A DNA stretch of 64,000 bases. It comes from Clostridium sp. CAG:221. Its GTDB lineage: Bacteria > Bacillota > Clostridia > Clostridiales > Clostridiaceae. Where the stretch lies: the NCBI GenBank assembly GCA_000435835.1, contig FR883366.1:54966-118965 (forward strand). Reading direction: 5' to 3'. Both the position numbers and the translations under genes were made by a program. Position 1 is the first letter of the stretch; each line of letters starts with the position of its first letter. Below are positions 26,102 to 35,305 of the stretch, one piece after another. Under the pieces are notes generated by a model that was not told the origin of the DNA, searched no databases, and saw nothing but the letters and a program-made list of their open reading frames with translations.

Positions 26102-27285
26102 TGAAAACAACTTACATGGATTATTCAGCTACAACATATGTAAAACCAGAAGTTCTAGATGCAATGATGCCTTTCTTTACAGAAAAGTTCGGTAACCCAT
26201 CATCATTCTATGGAATATCAAGAGAAACAAAAATGGCAATAGATAATGCAAGAGCTCAAGTAGCTAAAGCAATAAACTGTGATCCAAATGAAGTATATTT
26301 CACTGGTGGTGGATCAGAAGCTGATAACTGGGCAATAAAAGGTATTGCAACAGCTCACATGAAAAAAGGAAATCATATAATAACAACTAAGATAGAACAT
26401 CATGCAGTATTACATACTTGCGAATTCTTAGAAAAATTCGGCTTTGAAGTAACTTACTTAGATGTTAATGAAGAAGGATTCGTTGACTTAAAACAATTAG
26501 AAGAAGCAATAACAGATAAAACTATTTTAGTTTCAATAATGTTTGCTAATAACGAAATAGGAACAATTCAACCAATAAAAGAAATTGGAGCACTTTGTAG
26601 AGAAAAGAAAGTATTATTCCACACTGATGCTGTTCAAGCAGTAGGTTCAGTACCAGTAGATGTTAAAGAAATGAATATCGATTTATTATCTTTAGCAGGA
26701 CATAAATTATATGGACCTAAGGGAATAGGTGCTTTATATATAAGAAGAGGTATAAGAATAGATAACTTAATCCACGGTGGTGGACAAGAAAGAGGAAGAA
26801 GAGCTGGTACAGAAAATATTCCAGGTGTAGTTGGTTTAGGAAAAGCTATTGAACTTGCAACTGAAAATATTGAAGAAAATAGAGCAAGATTAACTGTATT
26901 AAGAGATAAGTTAATTGATGGAATACTAGAAAGAATTCCATATGCTAGATTAAATGGACCAAGAGGAGATAAGAGATTACCAGGTAACTCTAACATAAGC
27001 TTTGAGTTTATAGAAGGAGAATCAATTCTTTTATCATTAGACTTTGAAGGAATTTGTGCATCAAGTGGTAGTGCTTGTACGTCAGGTTCATTAGATCCTT
27101 CACATGTACTATTAGCAATAGGATTACCACATGAAAAAGCACATGGTTCTTTAAGAACAACTTTAGGTGCTGCATCTACTGAAGAAGATGTGGAAAAATT
27201 ATTAAATGAATTACCACCAATAATAGAAAGATTAAGAAATATGTCACCATTATGGTACGATTTTAAAAGAAAAGGAGAAAGATAA
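26101..27285 (+). CDS. iscS: Cysteine desulfurase (IscS/NifS type)
   Basis: A 394-aa PLP enzyme that takes sulfur from cysteine for Fe-S cluster and tRNA thiolation. The PLP-stacking His lies in IEHHAVLHTCEFL, the Schiff-base Lys is K202 in AGHKLYGPKG, and the persulfide Cys is C326 in SSGSACTSGS. The long loop around that Cys marks it as group I (IscS/NifS). It is immediately followed by iscU, two bases away, and then mnmA, the usual clostridial arrangement. Codon use is more biased than in the flanking genes, suggesting good expression. Confidence 0.96.
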   Translation: MKTTYMDYSATTYVKPEVLDAMMPFFTEKFGNPSSFYGISRETKMAIDNARAQVAKAINCDPNEVYFTGGGSEADNWAIKGIATAHMKKGNHIITTKIEHHAVLHTCEFLEKFGFEVTYLDVNEEGFVDLKQLEEAITDKTILVSIMFANNEIGTIQPIKEIGALCREKKVLFHTDAVQAVGSVPVDVKEMNIDLLSLAGHKLYGPKGIGALYIRRGIRIDNLIHGGGQERGRRAGTENIPGVVGLGKAIELATENIEENRARLTVLRDKLIDGILERIPYARLNGPRGDKRLPGNSNISFEFIEGESILLSLDFEGICASSGSACTSGSLDPSHVLLAIGLPHEKAHGSLRTTLGAASTEEDVEKLLNELPPIIERLRNMSPLWYDFKRKGER

Positions 27286-27287
27286 TT

Positions 27288-27731
27288 ATGATATATACAG
27301 ATAAAGTAATGGACCATTTTAGAAACCCAAGAAATGTAGGAGAAATAGAAGACGCTAACGGAATTGGAGAAGTTGGAAACGCTAAATGCGGAGATATAAT
27401 GAAAGTTTATTTAAAAGTTGAAGACAACATAATAAAGGATGTTAAATTCCAAACTTTTGGATGTGGATCAGCTATAGCATCATCTTCAATGGCTACAGAA
27501 TTAATCAAAGGAAAGACATTAGAAGAAGCATGGGAATTATCAAATAAAGCAGTTGCAGAAGCATTAGATGGACTTCCACCAGTAAAAATGCACTGTTCAG
27601 TATTAGCAGAAGAAGCTATACACAAAGCAATCAACGATTACAGAAAAAATCAAGGATTAAGCTTAGAAGGTTGGGAATTTGAAGAAACTGATCACGATGA
27701 ATTACACGATACAGTACACGGACACGAATAA
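27288..27731 (+). CDS. iscU: Iron-sulfur cluster scaffold IscU/NifU N-terminal type
   Basis: A 147-aa scaffold protein with the three cluster Cys residues in NAKCGDIMK, TFGCGSAIASS and KMHCSVLAEEA. It receives sulfur from IscS and iron to build Fe-S clusters. The C-terminal extension is His/Asp/Glu-rich (ETDHDELHDTVHGHE), a common feature of clostridial versions. Co-transcribed with iscS. Confidence 0.95.
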   Translation: MIYTDKVMDHFRNPRNVGEIEDANGIGEVGNAKCGDIMKVYLKVEDNIIKDVKFQTFGCGSAIASSSMATELIKGKTLEEAWELSNKAVAEALDGLPPVKMHCSVLAEEAIHKAINDYRKNQGLSLEGWEFEETDHDELHDTVHGHE

Positions 27732-27749
27732 AATTTAAGGTGTGATTAG

Positions 27750-28832
27750 ATGGAAAATAAGAAAAAAGTAGTTATAGGTATGAGCGGCGGAGTTGATAGC
27801 TCCGTTGCTGCTTACCTTTTAAAGGAACAAGGTTATGATGTAATTGGTGTAACAATGCAAATATGGCAGGAAGACAAGGATTACACAGAAAGAGAAGGTG
27901 GATGTTGTTCACTTTCAGCAGTTGATGATGCAAGAAGAGTTGCTAATAAGATAGGAATACCTTTCTATGTAATGAATTTTAGAGATTCATTTAAAGAGAA
28001 GGTAATAGACTATTTTGTGCAAGAATACATAGATGGTAAGACCCCAAACCCATGTATAGCATGTAATAAGCATTTAAAGTTCGATGAGCTATTAAGAAAA
28101 GCAAGAGGAATTGGAGCTGATTATGTTGCTACAGGTCACTATGCTAAGATAGAAGAAAAGGATGGAAGATATCTTTTAATTCGTTCAGATGATGATAGAA
28201 AAGACCAAACATATGCATTATACAACTTTACTCAAGATCAATTAGCACATACTCTAATGCCATGTGGAGAATACACAAAGGATAGAATTAGAGAAATAGC
28301 TAAGGAAATTGGATTATCTGTATATAATAAAAAAGATAGTGAAGAAATATGTTTTATACCAGATAATGATCATGGAAGATATATTAAAGAAGCTAGACCT
28401 TTAGAGGTAGTTCCAGGAAACTTTGTAGATAAGAATGGTAATGTTTTAGGACAACATAAAGGGATAGTTTACTACACTATAGGTCAAAGAAAAGGTCTAG
28501 GAATAGCTCTTGGAAGACCTGTATTCGTTACAGATATCAATCCAATGACCAATGAAGTAGTTTTAGGACCTGAAACTGATATATTTAAGACAGATTTAGT
28601 TGCTAAAGATGTAAACTTTATTCCTTTTGATAAATTAGAAGGTGAAATTACTGTAGAAGCTAAAGTTAGATACTCAGGAAGACCAGCTGAGGCTGTTATA
28701 TCACCAATGGAAAATGGTAGAGTTAAAGTTAGTTTCAAGGAAAAACAAAGAGCAATAACTAAAGGACAGTCAGTAGTGTTCTATCAAGGAAACATGGTTG
28801 TTGGTGGTGGAATAATCGAAGGACTTATTTAG
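27750..28832 (+). CDS. mnmA: tRNA 2-thiouridine(34) synthase MnmA
   Basis: A 360-aa ATP-dependent thiolase with the PP-loop GMSGGVDSSVAA at the N-terminus. The catalytic Cys pair lies in PNPCIACNKHLKFD and SEEICFIPDNDHG. It thiolates U34 of Lys, Glu and Gln tRNAs using sulfur from IscS, which explains its place in the operon. The C-terminal beta-barrel ends GGGIIEGLI. A terminator follows, so iscR-iscS-iscU-mnmA is a four-gene unit. Confidence 0.96.
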   Translation: MENKKKVVIGMSGGVDSSVAAYLLKEQGYDVIGVTMQIWQEDKDYTEREGGCCSLSAVDDARRVANKIGIPFYVMNFRDSFKEKVIDYFVQEYIDGKTPNPCIACNKHLKFDELLRKARGIGADYVATGHYAKIEEKDGRYLLIRSDDDRKDQTYALYNFTQDQLAHTLMPCGEYTKDRIREIAKEIGLSVYNKKDSEEICFIPDNDHGRYIKEARPLEVVPGNFVDKNGNVLGQHKGIVYYTIGQRKGLGIALGRPVFVTDINPMTNEVVLGPETDIFKTDLVAKDVNFIPFDKLEGEITVEAKVRYSGRPAEAVISPMENGRVKVSFKEKQRAITKGQSVVFYQGNMVVGGGIIEGLI

Positions 28833-28860
28833 TTAATGATGAATTAGTACCATTTAAGAG

Positions 28861-28892
28861 GAAACTCAATGATTTGAGTTTCTTTTTTTTTA
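28861..28892 (+). terminator. Terminator of the isc operon
   Basis: GAAACTCAA and TTGAGTTTC form a stem followed by T9. Confidence 0.9.
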
Positions 28893-28948
28893 TCTATTTG
28901 ATAGAATTTATTTATCGAAAAAAATAACAAGAGATGAGTAAATAAACT

Positions 28949-31456
28949 ATGAAAGAATTATTAGAGCAATTAAAAAAATTAGTTATACATAAAGACTATA
29001 GAAAAATAAAAAAACTTTTAGAAGAAGCTGATAAATATATAAAAGGTAAGCTTTTTGAAGAGTTTTTAGCCATGCTTTTTGAAGGAAATGGATTTATAGC
29101 TACCATAAAAGGGGGAGCTTTTGATGGAGGAGCAGATATACTTTTATCTTATCCTGATAATCCTAATAAGATAGTATGGATTGTACAGGCTAAGAATTAT
29201 ATTAATCCATTAAATAATAGTGATATAATTGCCGAATTGAAAAAGTTTGAAGAAAAAGCCAGTGAGGAATATAAATGCAGGCAATTTATGATTATATCAT
29301 TAAATGGCTATATAGAAAGTATAAGAATTTTTAATAAGACAAATATGTCTTTAGAAAATTTTAAATTTGTACAAGTGTTAATAGACAATTATAGTGAAGA
29401 GCAAAATAGAGACATAGTTTTGCCAGACTTAAAGCCCCATAATAGATATACATACAAAGAAGTAAAAGCTATCTTAGAAAGTGAAAAGAGAGTTGCTGTT
29501 TCCAATGCAACAGGTACAGGGAAAAGTTTTATTATATTGCAAATGCTATTTGATTATTTAGGTAGAAAATCTATTCTTATAGCACCTAGTAAAGAAATTA
29601 TAACTCAGCTTAAAAATATAGCTCCGTGGTGTGTTAAAAGTTGCAAGTTTTATACCTATAGCAAGCTAGCAGCTATGGAGAGAAGTGGTAAATTAAATGA
29701 TATAAATGTAGATTTAATATTATTAGATGAATTACATAGAGCTGGAGCTGAAACTTGGGGTAAGGCAGTGAAGAAAATCATTGAGACAAATAAGGAAGCA
29801 GCAATCATAGGTTTTTCAGCTACTCCTATAAGATTTTTAGATAATAATAGAGATATGGTAGAAGAACTTTTAGAAGGAAATTGTGCTACGCCACTTAGTC
29901 TTTCTGATGCCATTGTAAGAAAAGTATTACCTAATCCTGTTTATGTTTCAGCAATTTATAATCTTGACAAAGAAATAAAGAAGCGTATGGATCAAATGGA
30001 GGAACAAATCCTTACTAAAGAAGATAAAAAAAGATACATGAAAGAACTTGAAGATTATAAGAAGATATGGCAAAAGGAAAATAATATTTCAGATATAATA
30101 AGAAAGCATCTCACTTATGGGGCTAATATTAAGTTTATTGTATTTTGTGAAAATAATGTCCATTTAACAAAAATGATACCAATGGTAAAGGAATGGTTTA
30201 AAAAAGCATTTCCTACTTGTAACAAAATTAAGAGTTATATCATAACATCTCAAAGTAATAACATAAATAGAGAAATAAATGATTTTCAACAAGATAATAA
30301 TAAAGATGAAATAAAACTATTATTTGCTATAAGTAAATTAAACGAAGGTCTTCACTTAAAAAATATCAGTGGCATAATGATGCTTAGAAATACTAGATCG
30401 CCAGTGGTTTACTATCAGCAGTTAGGGAGATGCCTCACTAGTGAAAATGTGGATAATCACCCAATAATATTTGATTTTGTAGATAATATTGATAATTTGG
30501 AGTTGATTAATTTTAAACATGATTTAATGAAAAGTGTGGAAGAAAATAATAAATATAGAGTTTCTTTAGGATTATGTGAAGAGAGAATTAATTTTGCCTT
30601 ATATGAAGAACATGAAGATGTAATAAGCAAATTTAGAAATATTGAAAAAAAGATTACTTATAACTGGTATGATAACTTTAATAATTTAGTAAAATTCTAT
30701 GAAGTAAATGGACATGTTGAAGTGCCTAAGGATAAAACAAATGAGAGACTTTATAAGTGGTGTACTTTACAAAGAAGTTTATATAATAAACAAGTTCTTA
30801 ATGAGGAATTTGTTCAATGTTTGGAAGCTATAGATTTTAAATGGGATTTGAGGCTAGAGAGATGGAAGGATAACTTAAAGGCTTATCATAATATATTAGA
30901 GACCCAATATCATAGTAAAATATTATATTATGATATTATTAATGAGAACTATTATTTACCTATTTATCAATTTGAAGGACTATCTTTAGAAGAAGAAAAA
31001 ATAATCAAGTGGTTTTATAGGCAGATAAACATATTTAAGAAGAATGAAATGGAAGAAAATAAAAAGAAGATTTTTATCAGTGAGTTACGTAATATTGAAA
31101 AGTATGAAGAGAATCAATGGCTTAAATCAATATGGAAGATAAAGAGTTTTTATAATTTTATGCTGACAGAATATAATATTGATTGCAATAAATTTAAAAT
31201 TGCTCCTAAAAAGGATGAATTAAAAGAGCAAATTTGTTCAGTATTTAATAATAAGAGTATTATTGAAAATACAATAGATAAAAATTTACCTAAATCATCA
31301 GTAAAGAGTATAGTTAATTTAAAAGAAAAAGAAGAAATGTATTTTGTTGCATCATTTATTGAAGAAAATATGTATTTAGAGAGTATGGAAGGTTATATAG
31401 ACCATTTAAACTATATTTATTATAAGAAATTATTGGAAATTTTAAATGATATATAA
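28949..31456 (+). CDS. Mrr-like nuclease/SF2 helicase/HA-domain fusion protein
   Basis: An 835-aa protein with three recognisable parts. Residues about 30-110 are a PD-(D/E)xK Mrr-type nuclease: GKLFEEFLAMLF helix, then DGGADILL with D63 and QAK (80-82). Residues about 170-540 are a superfamily 2 helicase: TGTGKS near 188, DELH near 259, FSATPIRF, and the late motif QQLGRCLT. Residues about 570-635 form a helicase-associated (HA, PF03457-like) domain: WYDNFNNLVKFYEVNGHVE, then LYKWCTLQR. The last 200 residues are helical and unassigned. No methyltransferase or specificity subunit is adjacent, so it is not a standard restriction system. A role in DNA defence or repair is inferred. It has a weak start region (RBS GAGATGAG) and ends at a bidirectional terminator. 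Confidence 0.85.
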   Translation: MKELLEQLKKLVIHKDYRKIKKLLEEADKYIKGKLFEEFLAMLFEGNGFIATIKGGAFDGGADILLSYPDNPNKIVWIVQAKNYINPLNNSDIIAELKKFEEKASEEYKCRQFMIISLNGYIESIRIFNKTNMSLENFKFVQVLIDNYSEEQNRDIVLPDLKPHNRYTYKEVKAILESEKRVAVSNATGTGKSFIILQMLFDYLGRKSILIAPSKEIITQLKNIAPWCVKSCKFYTYSKLAAMERSGKLNDINVDLILLDELHRAGAETWGKAVKKIIETNKEAAIIGFSATPIRFLDNNRDMVEELLEGNCATPLSLSDAIVRKVLPNPVYVSAIYNLDKEIKKRMDQMEEQILTKEDKKRYMKELEDYKKIWQKENNISDIIRKHLTYGANIKFIVFCENNVHLTKMIPMVKEWFKKAFPTCNKIKSYIITSQSNNINREINDFQQDNNKDEIKLLFAISKLNEGLHLKNISGIMMLRNTRSPVVYYQQLGRCLTSENVDNHPIIFDFVDNIDNLELINFKHDLMKSVEENNKYRVSLGLCEERINFALYEEHEDVISKFRNIEKKITYNWYDNFNNLVKFYEVNGHVEVPKDKTNERLYKWCTLQRSLYNKQVLNEEFVQCLEAIDFKWDLRLERWKDNLKAYHNILETQYHSKILYYDIINENYYLPIYQFEGLSLEEEKIIKWFYRQINIFKKNEMEENKKKIFISELRNIEKYEENQWLKSIWKIKSFYNFMLTEYNIDCNKFKIAPKKDELKEQICSVFNNKSIIENTIDKNLPKSSVKSIVNLKEKEEMYFVASFIEENMYLESMEGYIDHLNYIYYKKLLEILNDI

Positions 31457-31478
31457 CCATAAAGTGGAATTTATTCCT

Positions 31479-31510
31479 AAAAAAGCTTTGACCAAAATCA
31501 AAGCTTTTTT
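31479..31510. terminator. Bidirectional terminator
   Basis: AAAAAAGCTTTGA and TCAAAGCTTTTTT form a perfect stem between the convergent helicase and histidine kinase genes. Confidence 0.92.
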
Positions 31511-31511
31511 G

Positions 31512-32951
31512 CTATTTTTTAATATCTGAAAATTCAAAGTCAATTCTTTCACTTTTAGATGTTTCGAAATTATTGTTAATTGTATTATCTGTTCTTTTAT
31601 TAGGTAGAGTAAAAGTAAAAGTACTACCTTCATTAACCTTACTACTTACGGTGATTGTTCCTTCGTGAAGTTCTATTAAAGATTTCACAAGAGCCAATCC
31701 AATACCACTTCCGTGTTTATTCATTGATTGTCCTTCCACCTGAGTAAAGCGATTGAAAATTGAATCTAACATGTTTTCAGGAATTCCTATGCCGTTATCT
31801 TTTACTGAAATGTAAATATATTCATTAGTTGTGCTAATGGTAACTAATATATTACCACCTTTAGGTGTAAATTTAATGGCATTGGATAAAAGATTTAAAA
31901 TGACTCTTTCCATTAAATCAGGATCGAAAGTAATTATTTTTTCTTCACAATCAGTATCGAAGGTAAGGGATAATCCATTATCTTTTACATATGAAACAGC
32001 TGATAAGCTGATATTTTCAACAACTTTAACAATATCTTCATTTACTAAATTAATCTTAAAGCAACAGGTTTCTAGTTTACTTATATCAATTAGGTTTTCA
32101 ATAAGTTTAGTTAAGGTATTTGTATTATGCTTAATTATATTTAAATATTTTATGTAGTTAGTATTATTAATATTTTTTTTTTCAATCATAAGCTTAAGCA
32201 TTTGCTGTGCTGAGTAAATTATATTTAAAGGTGTTTTCAATTCGTGAGAAAAATTAGTAAAATATAGACTTTTACTGCTTTCTAATTCTTCAAGCCTTTT
32301 ATTAGTTCTCAGTAACTCTAAATTTCTTTTATAATTATTAAAAAAATGAAGGTATAGATTATATGAGATAACTAATGAAAATAATAATCCTATAGTACAG
32401 CTTATAAAGGCTGATATTTTTATATTAAGTGGCATAGAATTATTATAAAAAATAAATAAAATAGTAATTAAATAGGATATTCCAAAGGTTGGTATGCTTG
32501 TAGCAGGAGGAATATAGAATATGGCACAAGCAATAAATATAATCATAATATATGCTGATATTTCAGAATAATTATTAGGATTATATAGTCCTATTAAAGT
32601 AGTGGCACATATTATTAAATTGATAAAAGTCCAATAAATAATGCGATTATAAATAAATTTTAAATTATTATATAATAGTTTATAATAAATACACCACAAT
32701 ACACAAATTATACATAAAAAAATATGAAGAAAGAATATTGTTTTTTTATGTAAGTAATTGCTTTTAAATCTATTATAAAATAAAACGCTAAAACAAGATA
32801 AAAAAAGCATCAAAGGAAAAAGTAAAGTAATACAAATATTTGTTCTAGAAGTATTAATTCCTATTCTATAATTTTCAAATTCTTTAAAATCATTTGAAGA
32901 TGAAAAAAATTTTTTTCTATCAAAAATCTGATAATATAAGTTTTTTAACAT
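31512..32951 (-). CDS. Orphan membrane sensor histidine kinase
   Basis: A 479-aa kinase with about six hydrophobic segments in residues 30-215, with no large extracellular domain, a short coiled coil, then the HisKA domain with phospho-acceptor H236 in NFSHELKTPLN. The ATPase domain has the N box NLLSNAIKFTPKGG, G1 DNGIGIP and G2 GSGIGLALVK. No response regulator gene is next to it, so its partner is elsewhere. GAGG precedes the ATG. Membrane-integral sensing is inferred from the layout. Confidence 0.9.
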   Translation of the reverse strand: MLKNLYYQIFDRKKFFSSSNDFKEFENYRIGINTSRTNICITLLFPLMLFLSCFSVLFYNRFKSNYLHKKTIFFLHIFLCIICVLWCIYYKLLYNNLKFIYNRIIYWTFINLIICATTLIGLYNPNNYSEISAYIMIIFIACAIFYIPPATSIPTFGISYLITILFIFYNNSMPLNIKISAFISCTIGLLFSLVISYNLYLHFFNNYKRNLELLRTNKRLEELESSKSLYFTNFSHELKTPLNIIYSAQQMLKLMIEKKNINNTNYIKYLNIIKHNTNTLTKLIENLIDISKLETCCFKINLVNEDIVKVVENISLSAVSYVKDNGLSLTFDTDCEEKIITFDPDLMERVILNLLSNAIKFTPKGGNILVTISTTNEYIYISVKDNGIGIPENMLDSIFNRFTQVEGQSMNKHGSGIGLALVKSLIELHEGTITVSSKVNEGSTFTFTLPNKRTDNTINNNFETSKSERIDFEFSDIKK

Positions 32952-33156
32952 TTTACAACCTCATTTTATAAATATATACATATAATACCAAAAAAATATT
33001 TATTAATCAATAAAACTGAAACTAATAAGTTGATTAACAATATAAGTTATATATGTTTAAACAAGTAAAAGTCAATATTTTTCATTGCATTAACTTAAAA
33101 TTTAAAGTAAAATCATTATGTTTAATAAATTTTACTTTATGTTTAAGGAGAAAAGC

Positions 33157-33393
33157 ATGAGAGCAGTATATAGAAATCCAAAAGAATTAGCTTCAAAAAT
33201 AAAAGATTTAGTGGATACTTATTTAGAAGATATGATAACTGAAGAGAAATTTGAAGAAACTATCATAGCTATGATAGAAAGAAATGAAGATAGAGTATAT
33301 AAAAATGGTTTTATGCCATCTAAGCTAATCAGTGTTATAGGTGAAGAAAGAAAAGCTGTAATAGATAAAGTTTATGAAAAAATGAATAAATAA
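33157..33393 (+). CDS. Small clostridial protein, TIGR04540-like
   Basis: A 78-aa protein. AAGGAG at 33145-33150 selects the ATG at 33157 rather than an earlier in-frame one. The sequence begins MRAVYRNPKELASKIKDLV and is acidic and helical throughout. It resembles the small clostridial family TIGR04540 as I remember it, function unknown. Single gene with its own terminator. Confidence 0.7.
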   Translation: MRAVYRNPKELASKIKDLVDTYLEDMITEEKFEETIIAMIERNEDRVYKNGFMPSKLISVIGEERKAVIDKVYEKMNK

Positions 33394-33401
33394 TATTTTT
33401 A

Positions 33402-33431
33402 AAGAACAGAGTAACATCTGTTCTTTTTTTA
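33402..33431 (+). terminator. Hairpin terminator
   Basis: AAGAACAGA and TCTGTTCTT form a stem followed by Ts. Confidence 0.85.
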
Positions 33432-33538
33432 TAAAATTTTAACTATTAATTAATATTATATAAAATATAAAAATAGTTACAAAATATATAAACAAAATTT
33501 CTTTCCTGCATAAATATATGTTATAAGGGGGATTTATT

Positions 33539-33979
33539 ATGGGGCAGGAAAAGAAAATAAAAGACTTTAAATTTTTATATTTAAAAAATGACTATTTTAA
33601 AATAGGTATAAGAGAAGAAAGATTGAGAAATGACATTTTGTTAATAAAGTTTGATGATGATACCACAATCTGTAGAATGTATATGAACAATACCCATGCA
33701 TATGTTCAGTTCCCTTATAATAAGACAATGTTAAATGAAATAAGGTGCAATACATGGACACTAGACAATATAGGACGTGGTAGTGGTATCTTTCTTAAAA
33801 GTCAAAGAGATGGCAAAAGTTTTAGAGAAGTATTGAAATGGTATGATGTGAATAACAAAGGATATGATTATACAATTCATGATTCAAGAAAAGATACGAT
33901 ATCAAAAGAAGAATATGAAAAAAAGAGAAAGCTATATATTCGAAAGCATCCATTATCCAATACTAGTTATGCAGTATAA
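33539..33979 (+). CDS. Hypothetical protein, 146 aa
   Basis: The ATG follows GGGGGA at 33528-33533. The protein is soluble, with strand-rich first half (FKFLYLKNDYFKIGI, then DDDTTICRMYMNNTHAYVQF) and a basic helical end (KEEYEKKRKLYIRK). It has no signal peptide or recognisable motif. It could be a distant member of a small beta-barrel family. A strong terminator follows. Confidence 0.65.
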   Translation: MGQEKKIKDFKFLYLKNDYFKIGIREERLRNDILLIKFDDDTTICRMYMNNTHAYVQFPYNKTMLNEIRCNTWTLDNIGRGSGIFLKSQRDGKSFREVLKWYDVNNKGYDYTIHDSRKDTISKEEYEKKRKLYIRKHPLSNTSYAV

Positions 33980-33980
33980 A

Positions 33981-34017
33981 ATAAATAGAAATCATAGTTA
34001 ATATGATTTCTATTTAT
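33981..34017 (+). terminator. Hairpin terminator
   Basis: ATAAATAGAAATCATA and TATGATTTCTATTTAT form a perfect stem. Confidence 0.75.
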
Positions 34018-34034
34018 ATAATATAAAGCAAAGG

Positions 34035-34094
34035 ATGAATAAAATTATGCACGTATGAATAAAATTATGCACAAATGAATAATTTTATTCATAA
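34035..34094. repeat. Three tandem 20-bp repeats
   Basis: Copies begin at 34035, 34055 and 34075. Copies 1 and 2 share ATGAATAAAATTATGCAC exactly and the third is ATGAATAATTTTATTCATAA. The third is itself an inverted repeat (ATGAATA and TATTCAT). The strict 20-bp spacing, about two helical turns, suggests protein-binding sites upstream of the gene at 34189. Confidence 0.75.
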
Positions 34095-34188
34095 AACTGA
34101 AAATTAAAACAAAAAAGGGATTTTAAGTAAAATAATATATAATAATTTTGTGAGAAAAAACTATAAAATGATTATGGGGTGAAGGGTA

Positions 34189-34383
34189 ATGATATTTAAA
34201 AAAGACAGTGGAAAAAATTATATTTTTAGCAAGGATGTATATTTAGGTAGTGACGAAAGAGTGGAAAAACTTACAGAAAGTCAAATTGAAGAATTTGATG
34301 GAATGAATGTGAAAGTAGCACATAGCTATCTTGGATATATCAATGATGCAAGAATATCATCAAGCTGGTGTAAAGAGGCATAA
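34189..34383 (+). CDS. Hypothetical protein, 64 aa
   Basis: ATG preceded by GGGGTGAAGGG. The protein is soluble and slightly acidic (KDVYLGSDERVEKLTESQIE) with a Cys near the C-terminus (SSWCKEA). It matches no family I know. It lies about 95 bases after the tandem repeats, which may control it. Confidence 0.6.
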   Translation: MIFKKDSGKNYIFSKDVYLGSDERVEKLTESQIEEFDGMNVKVAHSYLGYINDARISSSWCKEA

Positions 34384-34498
34384 TGCCTACTTTACATAAG
34401 AATATTTTCTATTTATTAAAAATATCTTAAGAGTATATTTATTCTTTCATGGCTGTGCTAGAATATATTAAACAAAAGAAAAGAATTAGGTGAGAAAG

Positions 34499-35167
34499 AT
34501 GAGTAGAAAAAGAAATAAGTTGAAATTAAAATTAAAAATATGTTCAGTAATGATGGTATTTTCATTTGTAGGATTGGCTTTTATGATGAAACAAAGAAAT
34601 ACATATTTGGGAGTTAAAGTTTATTATAACCAAGAAGATTCAAAGTGGGCTGAAATACCTTATGATACTGAAGAAAGTACAATTGGGACATCGGGATGTG
34701 GGGTAATAGCTATGGCCATGGTGCTTTCAACCTTAAAAGATAGGACCATAGATCCAGTAGAACTTGCTAATTACTCTATTGAAAATGGATACTGTGAAGG
34801 ATACACCAAAAGACAATTTTTTAGTGATATAATTAATGAAGAAAAATACAAGCTTGGGCTTACAAGAGTTAGTGGAGAAGAAACAGAAGTTTTAAAGGAA
34901 TTGCTAAGTGATGGAAAGCACATGGCTATTGCCATAATGAAACCAGGTCACTTTACAAAAGAAGGTCATTATATAGTTATATATGGCGTAGAAGAAATTG
35001 ATGGGGAGAATTATTTTAAAATAATGGACCCTAATATGGATAATGAGAACTATGGAAATGATGGACAAGTATTATATAATCATAAGAAAAATGGAAAAGT
35101 AAAAGCAAGTGAATTTATATTTAAAAATGAATGTGATGAATATTGGATATATAGCAAAGTTTACTAA
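34499..35167 (+). CDS. Membrane-anchored C39-family papain-like peptidase
   Basis: A 222-aa protein. AGGTGA at 34488-34493 selects the ATG at 34499 over the overlapping GTG. A basic N-terminus and one hydrophobic segment (MMVFSFVGLAFMM) act as signal anchor. The rest is a peptidase_C39_2 fold: YNQEDSKWAEIPY, catalytic Cys in TSGCGVIAMAMV (about residue 67), His in EGHYIVIYG and the Asp/Asn in IMDPN. It likely cleaves a peptide or cell-wall cross-bridge outside the cell. No bacteriocin transporter is adjacent, so it is not a lantibiotic processing enzyme. Confidence 0.85.
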   Translation: MSRKRNKLKLKLKICSVMMVFSFVGLAFMMKQRNTYLGVKVYYNQEDSKWAEIPYDTEESTIGTSGCGVIAMAMVLSTLKDRTIDPVELANYSIENGYCEGYTKRQFFSDIINEEKYKLGLTRVSGEETEVLKELLSDGKHMAIAIMKPGHFTKEGHYIVIYGVEEIDGENYFKIMDPNMDNENYGNDGQVLYNHKKNGKVKASEFIFKNECDEYWIYSKVY

Positions 35168-35196
35168 AATGTTAGAAAAATAAATTTACTCAGACA

Positions 35197-35225
35197 TTGA
35201 CTAGTTATGTAAATAATAATAATAT
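35197..35225 (+). promoter_or_regulatory. Sigma-A promoter of pncB
   Basis: TTGACT and TAATAT are 17 bases apart. The leader of about 75 bases contains an extra GGAGG at 35264-35268 with no suitable start codon after it. No NiaR-type operator was seen. Confidence 0.6.
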
Positions 35226-35305
35226 GTTAATATAAATAAAAGTTAGCCATATTATCTGCTGATGGAGGTGAATTCCCTTTTATATAAGGAAAAAGGATGA
35301 AGAGT

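Noticed and set aside
26634..27317. 227-codon minus-strand open frame antisense to iscS
   Set aside because: iscS is certain from its catalytic motifs. The antisense frame has no ribosome site and reads as a Ser/Pro/Ile-rich shadow.
35226..35305. Possible riboswitch or leader peptide before pncB
   Set aside because: There is an extra GGAGG, but no start codon at the right distance and no known NAD-responsive structure.
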